From: Candidatus Pseudobacter hemicellulosilyticus
GTDB taxonomy: Bacteria; Bacteroidota; Bacteroidia; Chitinophagales; Chitinophagaceae
Assembly (NCBI GenBank): GCA_029202545.1
Contig: CP119311.1
Location: 682,001-746,000, forward strand
Direction of reading: 5' to 3'
Length of the DNA: 64,000 nucleotides
A program made the translations under genes and the position numbers. How positions within the stretch are numbered: the stretch's first letter is position 1; each line of letters begins with the position of its first letter. Of this stretch, positions 9,769-17,899 are shown piece by piece. Under the pieces are notes generated by a model, which searched no databases, was not told the DNA's origin, and worked only from the letters and a program-made list of their open reading frames with translations.

Positions 9769-10779
9769 CTATCCTACAGGAGGCTGGTTCTGCTCATCCT
9801 TGTCAGCGGCATTGTCTTCCGCAGGAGCAGTTGCTTCCTCCACCGGCGAAGTAGCAGGCTGGTACTGGTATTCCTCTTCTGCTTTCTTTCTACCAAAGAA
9901 CTTCTTCAGAAAACCTCCCAGCGCCACAATACCCAGCAGGATGAACTTCCAGCTGGCTGCCAGGAACTTGCCGGCAACCGCCAGGATACCTACCTTGGCA
10001 AGCACCTTTCCGGCTACCAGGCCACCGATGGTCCAGGCAGCTACTTTGTCCACGCTGGGATCAAAATCCTTATAGGTATTGCCCTCTGTGAAAGAAGCCA
10101 TTTTCAGCACAGCATCAATATCGCCTTTCACCAGGGGCAGGTCAGCAATAGCCGCCACCGCATTCAGGGACAGTACACCTTTGCGGCCCAGGATGCGCAC
10201 ATCATAATTCAGGGTATTGCCATCTTCGGCATCGCCAAATTTCAGCTCCTTGGCCCAGTGCAGCACCTTATGGCTCTTATCATAAAAAGGCTTCTGGGCC
10301 CAGCCAACAAAATGGAGGGAGCTGTAACCCAGCTTTACTCTTTCCTTATTTATCTCCGGCTCCTCTTTTTGTTCCTCCTTCAGCATATCATCATAGTTGA
10401 TATCGTCTGCATCTTCATCCTTCACATATCCCATCTCATCATAGGTAACAATAAAGGCATAGTTGGAATCTTCTTTGAAGGGATCAGCATTCGCAGGCCA
10501 GATCATGCCCAGGATGTCTTCACGGGACGGGTTACCCCAAAGCTCCGTTAAGATAAATTTGCTTTGTTCTGCATTGAGGAATTTAAAACCGGCAGGAACG
10601 TTTAACTGGGCAATACCATTGGAGAGTTTTACAATGCCGGTTTCATACCGCATTGCTTTGGTGACGGAATCAACATACCGGGCAATCTTTGCTTCAGCTA
10701 TTTCGAGTGAATCTTTTTCACCCGCCATCAGCCAGTAGGCTGGCAAAAGTGCCAGTACTGCCAGAAAGAACTTTTTCAT
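9769..10779 (-). CDS. DUF2167 family membrane protein
   Basis: 336 residues: a signal peptide or anchor (1-19), a soluble domain, a hydrophobic region at about 245-290 (IGGLVAGKVLAKVG and following) and a polar acidic C-terminal tail. The pattern GIVKLSNGIAQLNVPAGFKFL, then GNPS and GMIWP, is the N-terminal hallmark of the DUF2167 family, and HFVGWAQKPFYD plus the C-terminal membrane pair support it. The molecular function of the family is unknown. It is a single-gene unit with its own terminator; its promoter must lie in the ~420-base gap that also holds the fluoride riboswitch of the divergent neighbour. Confidence 0.85.
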   Translation of the reverse strand: MKKFFLAVLALLPAYWLMAGEKDSLEIAEAKIARYVDSVTKAMRYETGIVKLSNGIAQLNVPAGFKFLNAEQSKFILTELWGNPSREDILGMIWPANADPFKEDSNYAFIVTYDEMGYVKDEDADDINYDDMLKEEQKEEPEINKERVKLGYSSLHFVGWAQKPFYDKSHKVLHWAKELKFGDAEDGNTLNYDVRILGRKGVLSLNAVAAIADLPLVKGDIDAVLKMASFTEGNTYKDFDPSVDKVAAWTIGGLVAGKVLAKVGILAVAGKFLAASWKFILLGIVALGGFLKKFFGRKKAEEEYQYQPATSPVEEATAPAEDNAADKDEQNQPPVG

Positions 10780-11100
10780 TGTTAAGGTTGGTTGGGTTTG
10801 GGTTGTTTATAACAGTGTCTGTTCAGAGCGCAATGTTGCTAATTTTCCCGTTCAATAAAAATTTTTAGATTATCTTTTTTTGACATTTGCCTGTCGGCCC
10901 CTGCTACAGTCCATCCCGGCCAGTATTATTGTAATAACATCAATAACCGGCTTACCCGGCAACCACTGAAATTCCTGCGGAAGGAACTGGTGGCGCTTAC
11001 AATCGCTGATCCCGCAATGACACTGGCATTTGCCTGTTTACCCCTGGGAAACTGAATATTTTTTGGCCATGATTAAAATGGCTGCTTACTTTGCTCTACC
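10780..11100. other. intergenic region between divergent genes
   Basis: Non-coding. It separates the DUF2167 gene from the fluoride riboswitch and must hold promoters for both. The 100 bases nearest the DUF2167 start are AT-rich. No confident promoter pair was assigned. Confidence 0.6.
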
Positions 11101-11160
11101 AAAGGAAATGGTGTCTTCCTACTGAACCGTCCACCCCCTGGTGCGACTGATGGCGCCTAC
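11101..11160 (+). promoter_or_regulatory. fluoride riboswitch (crcB motif)
   Basis: Three conserved blocks of the fluoride riboswitch occur in order: GGAAATGGTGTCTTCC (P1/P2 side with the ATGG element), then AACCGTCCACC, then CTGATGGCGCCTAC, which carries the invariant pseudoknot and 3' half of the motif. It ends 39 bases before the start of a CLC-F-type antiporter, the established partner gene of this riboswitch class. No T-tract terminator follows, so control of translation or a non-canonical attenuator is more likely than a classic terminator switch. Fluoride should switch the antiporter on. Confidence 0.88.
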
Positions 11161-11199
11161 AAACAGTAACGGCTATGCCGAACATAAACTATTTGTAGT

Positions 11200-12567
11200 A
11201 TGCTCAACAAACTCAGCTCCCGTTTTGAACAATTAGTCATTGCACGCCAGCTCTTCAGATGGACTTTATTAGCTGTTCCTGTAGCCCTTATTGCTGGCTC
11301 CCTGGTAGCCCTGTTTTTATGGCTGCTGGATAAGGTCACGGTTATCCGCTGGCAAAACGCCTGGCTGCTCTACCTGCTGCCCCTGGCTGGTGTGCTCATT
11401 TATCTCCTTTACAAATACCTGGGCAAGAATGCCGAAGCGGGCAATAACCTGATCGTGGATGAAATTCATGAGCCTGGCGCCGGCGTACCTGCACGGATGA
11501 TGCCACTGGTGCTGGTTACTACGCTCCTCACCCACCTGTTCGGCGGATCGGCGGGACGGGAAGGAACAGCCGTCCAGATGGGCGGCAGCATGGCCAGCCT
11601 GCTGGGCCGCTGGTTCCGGCTGGATAAACAGGATACCAGGATCCTGCTCATGACCGGTATTGCGGCTGGCTTTGGAGCCGTATTTGGAACACCAGTTACC
11701 GGGGCCATCTTCGCCCTGGAAGTGCTGGTGGTGGGCAGGATCTACCACAATGGACTACTTCCCTGCCTGGTAGCCAGCATCCTGGCAGATATTACCTGTA
11801 CCGCTTATGGCATTCACCATACCAGCTACCATATCGCATTTACAAAACTTGTTCAAAGCAGCATCCCGTTCCTGCATATTGATTACTGGCTGCTGGCCAA
11901 GGTTATCCTGGCCGGCGTTTGCTTTGGCCTGGCCGGTTTGCTGTTTGCCGAGCTATCACACAGTATCAAAAACTATAGCAACAGGCTGATCAGGCCCGGT
12001 TGGTTAATACCCCTTGTTGGTGGAGGCCTCATTATCTTGCTGACCTTTCTGTCAGGAACAACCGATTATCTGGGTCTGGGTGTAACCAGCCCCAATCCTG
12101 GCGGTGTTTCCATTGTCTCGGCTTTCCAGGAAGGGGGAGCAGGGTATTTCAGCTGGTGCTGGAAACTACTATTCACGGCCGTTACCCTGGGTATGGGCTT
12201 TAAAGGCGGCGAGGTAACCCCCTTGTTCTTTATTGGGGCAACGCTGGGTAATACAATCGCTGTGGCGACAGGCGCTCCTGCCGACCTCATGGCAGGGCTC
12301 GGATTTATTGCCGTTTTTGCCGGCGCCACCAATACCCCTATTGCCTGTACTATTATGGGCGTTGAGCTGTTCGGTGGTGAATATATTTTATACTATGCCA
12401 TAGCCTGTTTTACGGCCTATTATTGCAGCGGCCATTCCGGTATCTATCTCTCGCAACGACTGGGCATTTCCAAATACCCCGGTAATGAATCACAGGTTAA
12501 CCAAACACTCAAGCAGATCAGGGATAAGCGAATGAAGGGTGAGATGCGGGATAAAGGGGAAAAATAA
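11200..12567 (+). CDS. CLC-F-type fluoride/proton antiporter
   Basis: 455-residue CLC-superfamily membrane protein with the usual 16-18 helix array. The gating-glutamate motif reads GREGT (Gly119-Thr123, Glu121), and the position of the canonical chloride-filter motif GSGIP is occupied by GNNLI (81-85). Replacement of the serine filter is what separates fluoride-exporting CLC-F proteins from chloride channels and exchangers. The downstream helix N segment (GFKGGEVTPLFFIGATLGN, 331-349) is conserved. The fluoride riboswitch immediately upstream independently supports the assignment. It should protect the cell by pumping fluoride out in exchange for protons. The last ~20 residues are charged and cytoplasmic. 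Confidence 0.9.
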   Translation: MLNKLSSRFEQLVIARQLFRWTLLAVPVALIAGSLVALFLWLLDKVTVIRWQNAWLLYLLPLAGVLIYLLYKYLGKNAEAGNNLIVDEIHEPGAGVPARMMPLVLVTTLLTHLFGGSAGREGTAVQMGGSMASLLGRWFRLDKQDTRILLMTGIAAGFGAVFGTPVTGAIFALEVLVVGRIYHNGLLPCLVASILADITCTAYGIHHTSYHIAFTKLVQSSIPFLHIDYWLLAKVILAGVCFGLAGLLFAELSHSIKNYSNRLIRPGWLIPLVGGGLIILLTFLSGTTDYLGLGVTSPNPGGVSIVSAFQEGGAGYFSWCWKLLFTAVTLGMGFKGGEVTPLFFIGATLGNTIAVATGAPADLMAGLGFIAVFAGATNTPIACTIMGVELFGGEYILYYAIACFTAYYCSGHSGIYLSQRLGISKYPGNESQVNQTLKQIRDKRMKGEMRDKGEK

Positions 12568-12691
12568 CGTTCGGCGCTGGTAAGAATAATCCATCAAACT
12601 ACCCTGAATACATAGAAAAACATTATATTTAGAAACAATGCCGCTCTTGGCTTAACTGCACACTTCCACGCAGGAACTCCATTACAAATTT

Positions 12692-13741
12692 TTGCCATCT
12701 CCGTTTACCCGTCTATATTCATGCTACCGATGGATAGCCTGCTGGGTGCGCTTAAAACTAAACCTTATGCTATTAAAGGGACCTCTTGCATTTCAGCGCA
12801 TTTTACGAAATACCGAATTCCCCGAAAAATTACTACCGTCAGCTTACCCGGTTGACAACATCCCGGATGCAGATTTACTGGCAATCAGACGGCAACACCG
12901 GGAAAAACAACGAGAAGAAAAACTGCGACAGGGCAAGTCTGCGTTTTTGGAAATGGCCCAAAATGCTCCCGGGGACCTTTATGATCAGTTGCTGCGGAAA
13001 AAGTCACTTGTCGATTTCAGCACTATCGTACCCAGACCTTTGGACATCTATTCGCAATACGTCACTCATTTATTGTCAGGACCCGGGCCCATTTTCACAC
13101 AAAAGGAGCCTGTTGGCGTAGGCGAAATGTGGTGGGGTGAGACCTCATTCGTTTTACCAAACCGTCTGGGCATGCATGGGATCTTTACTGACACAGGCCT
13201 GCTAATGCTGGGTGACCTATCCTGGGACGATGGAGATCTCTATCAGACGGCCTTTCATGTCTACAGCAGTTTTTACCTCGGTCCCGACCGCATGCCGTCG
13301 GCTAACCAGGTAAGATCTTCTCCCGGAGGCGTTTTACTGGGCAGGTTATTTGGTCTTACAGGAGGAGCAGCTTCATTTTTCCTGGGTGGTTTTGCCCAAG
13401 GCGATCAGTGGTCAAAATGCTTCCTCAAACTGCACCAGCGGGCTTATGCTATTAATCCCAACAATCCCGCAGATATTATTCCTGCAGCCCCTCCCGCCAT
13501 TGCAGAATCCCGGCTCTTCGATATAAGCAGTTCACATGATTTTGCAGAAGGTATACTACCGGGAGGGCTGGCCTATCCACCAGTCAATATCCACCTGATC
13601 AAAGAAAGGATACTCCGGATAGACCTGGAAATAGAAATATTTATTATGCTTGAAGGTGAGGCTTATATCAGGTTTGGAGGCATTGGCAATGCAGATCCGG
13701 CTTTTCATCAGTGGTCACAATGGACCTTGCAACCATTTTGA
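12692..13741 (+). CDS. uncharacterised protein
   Basis: 349 residues, not recognised. It has no clear signal peptide; the first 25 residues are basic and aromatic, and a start at codon 26 (MLLKGPLAFQ, position 12767) is plausible. A charged, probably helical segment (residues 63-85, rich in R, E, K and Q) is followed by a compact central domain with WWGETSFVLPNRLG, DLSWDDGDLYQ and GGVLLGRLFGLTGGAASFFLGGF. The central part looks globular and perhaps beta-rich. No catalytic motif stands out. It stands alone at the edge of the AT-richer accessory stretch, and a perfect 18-base palindrome follows its stop. Confidence 0.6.
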   Translation: MPSPFTRLYSCYRWIACWVRLKLNLMLLKGPLAFQRILRNTEFPEKLLPSAYPVDNIPDADLLAIRRQHREKQREEKLRQGKSAFLEMAQNAPGDLYDQLLRKKSLVDFSTIVPRPLDIYSQYVTHLLSGPGPIFTQKEPVGVGEMWWGETSFVLPNRLGMHGIFTDTGLLMLGDLSWDDGDLYQTAFHVYSSFYLGPDRMPSANQVRSSPGGVLLGRLFGLTGGAASFFLGGFAQGDQWSKCFLKLHQRAYAINPNNPADIIPAAPPAIAESRLFDISSSHDFAEGILPGGLAYPPVNIHLIKERILRIDLEIEIFIMLEGEAYIRFGGIGNADPAFHQWSQWTLQPF

Positions 13742-13790
13742 GCTATTTTGAACAGCATAGCCCCAATAGCTGCTTCAAGTATTCCCAGAA

Positions 13791-13830
13791 TTATAAAGCC
13801 TTCAGATCTAATGATCTGAAGGCTTTATAA
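13791..13830. terminator. perfect 18-bp inverted repeat, possible terminator
   Basis: TTATAAAGCCTTCAGATC is repeated in inverted form around a TAAT loop, with no mismatch. It lies 50 bases after the unknown gene. No free T tract follows on either strand, so it may terminate through the T-rich 3' arm of the stem or act as a protein-binding palindrome. Confidence 0.5.
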
Positions 13831-13902
13831 TGAAAAATATGGCCATTCTTAAAGACAAAAGCTTTTAACTTATAATTTAAAAAAATCTCAGAAATCTTGT
13901 TT

Positions 13903-13956
13903 AAATAGAAAAATATAGCCAAAATTATATTTATAATAGAAAATTATCTCCAAATT
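13903..13956 (+). promoter_or_regulatory. tandem imperfect direct repeats, putative operator of the AbiEi-Fic gene
   Basis: Two copies of an AT-rich unit, AAATAGAAAAATATAGCC and TAATAGAAAATTATCTCC, each followed by an AAAtt stretch, begin 31 bases apart (three helical turns) and end just before the ATG at 13959. AbiEi-type antitoxins are known to repress their own promoters by binding repeats, so an autoregulatory operator is a reasonable inference. Confidence 0.45.
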
Positions 13957-13958
13957 GC

Positions 13959-15461
13959 ATGAATAAAGGGTTCTTCATGGAAAAAAATATCCCGTTCCAT
14001 TTGCAGGAGATAATCTTTACCGATAAGGCGGTCTCTAAGCAAATCAGTCGGGCCGTAAAGGAAGGTAAGATCAAAAAGATCGCACCTACTATCTATACCG
14101 GAAAAATGGAAGAAGAACCGGAGGCGCTCATCCGGCGAAACCTCTTTACCATTATTGGACACCAGTATCCCGGAGCCGTCATCAGCCACCGGTCAGCTTT
14201 TGAATTGAAACCCACCCAAACAGGCGATTTCTTCGTGACTTATTCGTACACACGCAACATCAGCTTACCCGGCGTGACGCTGCACTTGCTGGAAGGACCA
14301 GGTGATATAGAAGGTGACAGGCAATTTATGGGGGAGCTGTACCTTGGACAACAAGCCCGGGCTTTCCTGGAAAACCTGCAGGTATCCAGAAAAGGCGGAT
14401 CCGCATCCAAAAACCTACCGCGGGAAGCCATTGAAGAAAAACTACTGGCAATCATTAGCGTGAATGGTGAAGCGGCCCTCAACCAACTGCGCGACCAGGC
14501 AAGAAGAATCGCGCCCGCACTATTATTGGAAAAAGAGTTTGAACAGTTGAACAGCATGATCAGTGCATTGCTGGCTACCCATAGTTCTTCCATACTCACC
14601 TCTTCGGCAGCAAAAGCAAAGGCACAGGGTATTCCTTACGATACCGCACGTACCACACTTTTGGAACAGCTTTTCGTGGAACTGCAACAGCGCACCTTTA
14701 AAAACAGACCTGACCGAAATATATCCAACCAGTCCTTTGCCAACTTCGCTTTTTTCGAAAGCTATTTTTCCAACTATATCGAAGGGACCGTATTCAAGGT
14801 TGAAGAGGCCGAACAGATCATTGAAACGCAAAACCCACTGCCAGCCCGTAACGAAGACTCACATGATGTGCTGGGCACATATAATATTGTATCCAGCCGC
14901 CAGGAAATGAACATAGTTCCCAACTCCGCAGATCACCTGTTGCAGATCCTGCAATACAGGCATAAAGTGCTACTCTCAACCAGGTCTCAAAAGCAACCAG
15001 GGCAGTTCAAGGACAGGGACAATTTTGCCGGCCAGACGAGTTTTGTGCCCCACGAATTGGTAAGAGGCACACTCATCAAAAGTTTTGACTATTATAAAGT
15101 GATCAATTCCGCAATTGGAAAAGCATTGTTCATGATGTTCCTGATCAGCGAAGTACATCCCTTTCTCGATGGAAATGGGAGAATCGCCCGGGTCATGATG
15201 AATGCAGAACTGGTGGCGGCAGAAGAATCCAAGATCATGATACCAACTGTATACCGGGAAGACTATATCGGGGCGCTCAGGAGGCTGACCAGGAGATCGG
15301 ATCCGGTGGTTTATATCCGTATGATGGAAAGAGCACACGAGTTCAGCGCAAATGTGTACGGAGATAACCGGAAGGAAATGGAAGCATACCTGCAAAGCTG
15401 TAATGCTTTTCTGGAAGACACGGAAGGAGAGTTACTGCGGATCGTTCCCCGAAATTCGTAG
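13959..15461 (+). CDS. AbiEi-like winged-helix domain fused to a Fic (AMP-transferase) domain
   Basis: 500 residues. Residues ~1-200 resemble AbiEi-type antitoxins of type IV toxin-antitoxin systems: an N-terminal helix-turn-helix (KAVSKQISRAVKEGKIKKIAP) followed by a beta-rich segment with ISHRSAFEL. Residues ~230-470 form a Fic domain with the complete active-site motif HPFLDGNGRIAR (400-411; His400 catalytic). A class II inhibitory helix motif S-N-Y-I-E-G (271-276, Glu275) precedes it, so AMP transfer should be self-restrained. Fic enzymes modify Ser, Thr or Tyr hydroxyls of target proteins; the target is unknown. An alternative start is Met7. The gene is preceded by tandem repeats and followed directly by a recombinase remnant, indicating a mobile origin. 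Confidence 0.88.
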   Translation: MNKGFFMEKNIPFHLQEIIFTDKAVSKQISRAVKEGKIKKIAPTIYTGKMEEEPEALIRRNLFTIIGHQYPGAVISHRSAFELKPTQTGDFFVTYSYTRNISLPGVTLHLLEGPGDIEGDRQFMGELYLGQQARAFLENLQVSRKGGSASKNLPREAIEEKLLAIISVNGEAALNQLRDQARRIAPALLLEKEFEQLNSMISALLATHSSSILTSSAAKAKAQGIPYDTARTTLLEQLFVELQQRTFKNRPDRNISNQSFANFAFFESYFSNYIEGTVFKVEEAEQIIETQNPLPARNEDSHDVLGTYNIVSSRQEMNIVPNSADHLLQILQYRHKVLLSTRSQKQPGQFKDRDNFAGQTSFVPHELVRGTLIKSFDYYKVINSAIGKALFMMFLISEVHPFLDGNGRIARVMMNAELVAAEESKIMIPTVYREDYIGALRRLTRRSDPVVYIRMMERAHEFSANVYGDNRKEMEAYLQSCNAFLEDTEGELLRIVPRNS

Positions 15462-15491
15462 CAATGGATTGCATATCGGCCTCACGCCTGA

Positions 15492-15722
15492 TCTGGCCCC
15501 GAAGCTTGCTACAATATGGCATTCCAGCGATACAGGCAAGAAAGAAAACTGCAAAAGCTCCTGTTTCCGGAAGGGATCGCCTATTATCGTAAAAGAGGGG
15601 GATTCCGAACCGGCCGTGTCAATGCCATTTTTGACCGGATTGCCAAGCTGGCGGGCAATCCAGACGGCAATAATAAAGGGACAAACCATAATTTGGATGA
15701 TCCGTCCCTTGTAGCGGGCTGA
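15492..15722 (+). pseudogene. C-terminal remnant of a serine site-specific recombinase
   Basis: The frame reads CYNMAFQRYRQERKLQKLL, then FPEGIAYYRKRGGFRTGR and VNAIFDRIAKLAG, and ends at 15722. This is the conserved C-terminal tail of large Bacteroidota serine recombinases, where a ...MAFQ..KQKLQ.LvFPEG...k....rT.riN.iF block closes the protein. The N-terminal resolvase, recombinase and zinc-ribbon parts are absent: a stop codon lies immediately upstream in this frame (15489-15491) and the Fic gene occupies the sequence before it. It is a non-functional relic. Confidence 0.75.
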
Positions 15723-15946
15723 GAGGTATCTCTATCGAACATCTGATACCGATTTTGACGTTTTTTGATAGTATTTAATTGTACAAATAAACTGATAATA
15801 CTTCCCCTCGTAGAATCCGGAACGTTAGTCAACTGTTTAAATCAAACACTGTCAATCTGGATATTTTTTCGGGATAACCCTTTATCATAGCCGGTTTTTG
15901 TACTTTAGTAAAATAATAAGGCGCCTCATAGCTAATATCATTTTAA

Positions 15947-16774
15947 ATGGATGTAAAAATACATATACCGCATCCGGCTTTGCAAGAATATGTATTGAAC
16001 ATACTAACAGTGGATGTTATGCTGATAGAGGGAATTAACGAGGTGGTGACACCTTATCCCCCTTCACCATTTCAATCATTGATATTCTATTGCAATGATC
16101 CGGTTTCCATGAGCCGCACCGAGTCAGGGCATTTTGAGAAACAACCGCTTATAGTGTTCACGGGCCCTCAGTTTTCACGTGTGAATGTCAAAGTGCATAA
16201 ACAGCTTAGATCAATACGCGTAGACTTTCTCCCGGGTGCTATATACCGCATTTTAGGTATTCCCATGCACGAATTAACTGATGGCGGATTTGATGCAGTT
16301 GATTTTTTTGATGCCGAAATGCAAGACGTTCATGAACGATTGCAGCATCTCTCCAATATGGAGGCAGGTAAAAACATAGTGGAGGAATTCCTTTTAAACA
16401 GGATAAGTGGTTTCAGACAGATATTGCCTTTTGATGCTGCCATGCGTACGCTGTTAAAAACTAATGGCATGATGTCCATAGAGAAAACAGCAGCACTTTC
16501 CTGCCTCAGCCTGAAACAATTTGAAAGAAAGTGTAAAGAAAGAATAGGCATGAATCCAAAAATGTATGCCCGTATTTTAAAATTTTCTAAAGCATACAGG
16601 CTTCGCGAGGCTTTCCCACAACTCAGCTGGATACAAATTGCCCACGAAGCAGGATACTTCGATCAAATGCACATGATCCGTGATTTCAAAATCTTTGCTG
16701 GCGTAAACCCATCTGTAATAGAACGGCAACTGCTCTCTACCCCGTTGCGCATGCAAAAGGACATGCGCTATTAA
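15947..16774 (+). CDS. AraC-family transcriptional regulator (DUF6597-type N-terminus)
   Basis: 275 residues. The N-terminal ~150 residues follow the DUF6597 pattern (IPHPALQEYVLNI, then PYPPSPFQSLIFY, and LRSIRVDFLPGAIYRILG), and the C-terminal ~100 residues hold an AraC helix-turn-helix pair (SLKQFERKCKERIGMNPK; WIQIAHEAGYFDQMHMIRDF). It probably controls a nearby gene in response to a small ligand. The following metalloprotease-like gene starts within 60 bases, so they may share a transcript. The upstream 220 bases are AT-rich and contain TACTTTAG, close to the Bacteroidota -7 consensus, about 40 bases before the ATG. Confidence 0.9.
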   Translation: MDVKIHIPHPALQEYVLNILTVDVMLIEGINEVVTPYPPSPFQSLIFYCNDPVSMSRTESGHFEKQPLIVFTGPQFSRVNVKVHKQLRSIRVDFLPGAIYRILGIPMHELTDGGFDAVDFFDAEMQDVHERLQHLSNMEAGKNIVEEFLLNRISGFRQILPFDAAMRTLLKTNGMMSIEKTAALSCLSLKQFERKCKERIGMNPKMYARILKFSKAYRLREAFPQLSWIQIAHEAGYFDQMHMIRDFKIFAGVNPSVIERQLLSTPLRMQKDMRY

Positions 16775-16791
16775 AATGTCGATTTTATACT

Positions 16792-17835
16792 ATGCACAGC
16801 GCCTATGCGCAACATAGATTTGTTAAAAAGATCATGACCACATCACTTAGTTTCCAGACTTATGCTAAGCAAGCTGAAAGTTCTTTCCTTGCACCGTTTT
16901 TTAAATACCGAAATCTCCTGAAACAGGGACATTTTTATTGGATACTCATCGCAGGCTTTTTTTTTATCTGCAATAATATAAATGCACAGTCTTACAAAGG
17001 TTTAAATGAACTAAAAGGGTATCAAACAAATACATATTTCAGCACGGGCAACGAAGCCAAAGCTAAGCGGATGGCACAACAACTCGATAGCGTTATGGCA
17101 TTCTACACAGAACAGCTGCAATTCACTCCAACAGTAACGCTATTGATACTTTCTCCTGATGATTGGAATAAATTCACCAAATTTCCTTTTTATGGCATGC
17201 CTCACTATACCAGCAATAAAACACTTATTGTGGCATCCGAAAACAATGATTATTGGAAAAGCATGGTTCCTGCCTTAGATAAAATTCCAGCAACGTATGC
17301 CGGGTTGATCAAAGACACATATTCTGATAAAAATGGCGGGATAACCATGGAGCCCTTCTTCGACCTCCTGGCAATTCATGAGTTAGGCCATGCCTACCAT
17401 AATCAGGGCGGTTTGGTTATGCAGCGCAGATGGATGGGTGAGTTATTTCCCAATATATTGCTTCACACGTATATTGCTGAAAAGGAACCTAAACTTTTAA
17501 AAGCCTTGACGACTTTCCCGAAAATGGTTGTCGCCACTACTGACACGGCAACATTAAAATATACCACGCTTCAAGACCTGGAAACCAACTATAATGAAAT
17601 AGGACCAAATTATCCTCAAAACTATGGCTGGTACCAATGTCGCTGGCATATTGCTGCCGGAAAAATATATGATGCAAGCAACATTCAAGGCTTTAAAAAA
17701 TTATGGTTCACATTAAAAACTCAGCAGGAAATTTTAAACGACAAAGAACTTGCTAAATTATTAAATGAAAAAGTGCATAAAAGTGTTGCCGATGTACTAT
17801 TAAAATGGGATGAAACGGATGCTGGCAATAGATAA
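16792..17835 (+). CDS. exported HELGH zinc metallopeptidase-like protein
   Basis: 347 residues as drawn. A hydrophobic segment (about residues 48-65, ending INAQ) looks like a signal peptide or anchor preceded by an unusually long N-terminus; Met15 at 16834 is an alternative start. His196-Glu197-Leu-Gly-His200 (LAIHELGHAYHNQGG) is a gluzincin-type zinc site, and Glu217 in WMGELFPN, 17 residues later, is a fitting third ligand. The N-terminal part (TVTLLILSPDDWNKFTKFPFYGMPHY) resembles other exported bacterial proteins of unknown substrate. The gene is distinctly AT-rich compared with the flanking core genes and follows an AraC regulator. Peptidase activity is inferred, not shown. Confidence 0.72.
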   Translation: MHSAYAQHRFVKKIMTTSLSFQTYAKQAESSFLAPFFKYRNLLKQGHFYWILIAGFFFICNNINAQSYKGLNELKGYQTNTYFSTGNEAKAKRMAQQLDSVMAFYTEQLQFTPTVTLLILSPDDWNKFTKFPFYGMPHYTSNKTLIVASENNDYWKSMVPALDKIPATYAGLIKDTYSDKNGGITMEPFFDLLAIHELGHAYHNQGGLVMQRRWMGELFPNILLHTYIAEKEPKLLKALTTFPKMVVATTDTATLKYTTLQDLETNYNEIGPNYPQNYGWYQCRWHIAAGKIYDASNIQGFKKLWFTLKTQQEILNDKELAKLLNEKVHKSVADVLLKWDETDAGNR

Positions 17836-17899
17836 CTAACAAGCAAAAGCATCAGTCCTTCGTTCGCCAATCTGATGTACTTGTATTCTTTCTGAAAAA

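Noticed and set aside
10981..11000. GGAACTGGTGGCGCTTAC, resembling part of the fluoride motif
   Set aside because: It lacks the middle AACCG block and the correct order, and a complete motif lies 120 bases further on.
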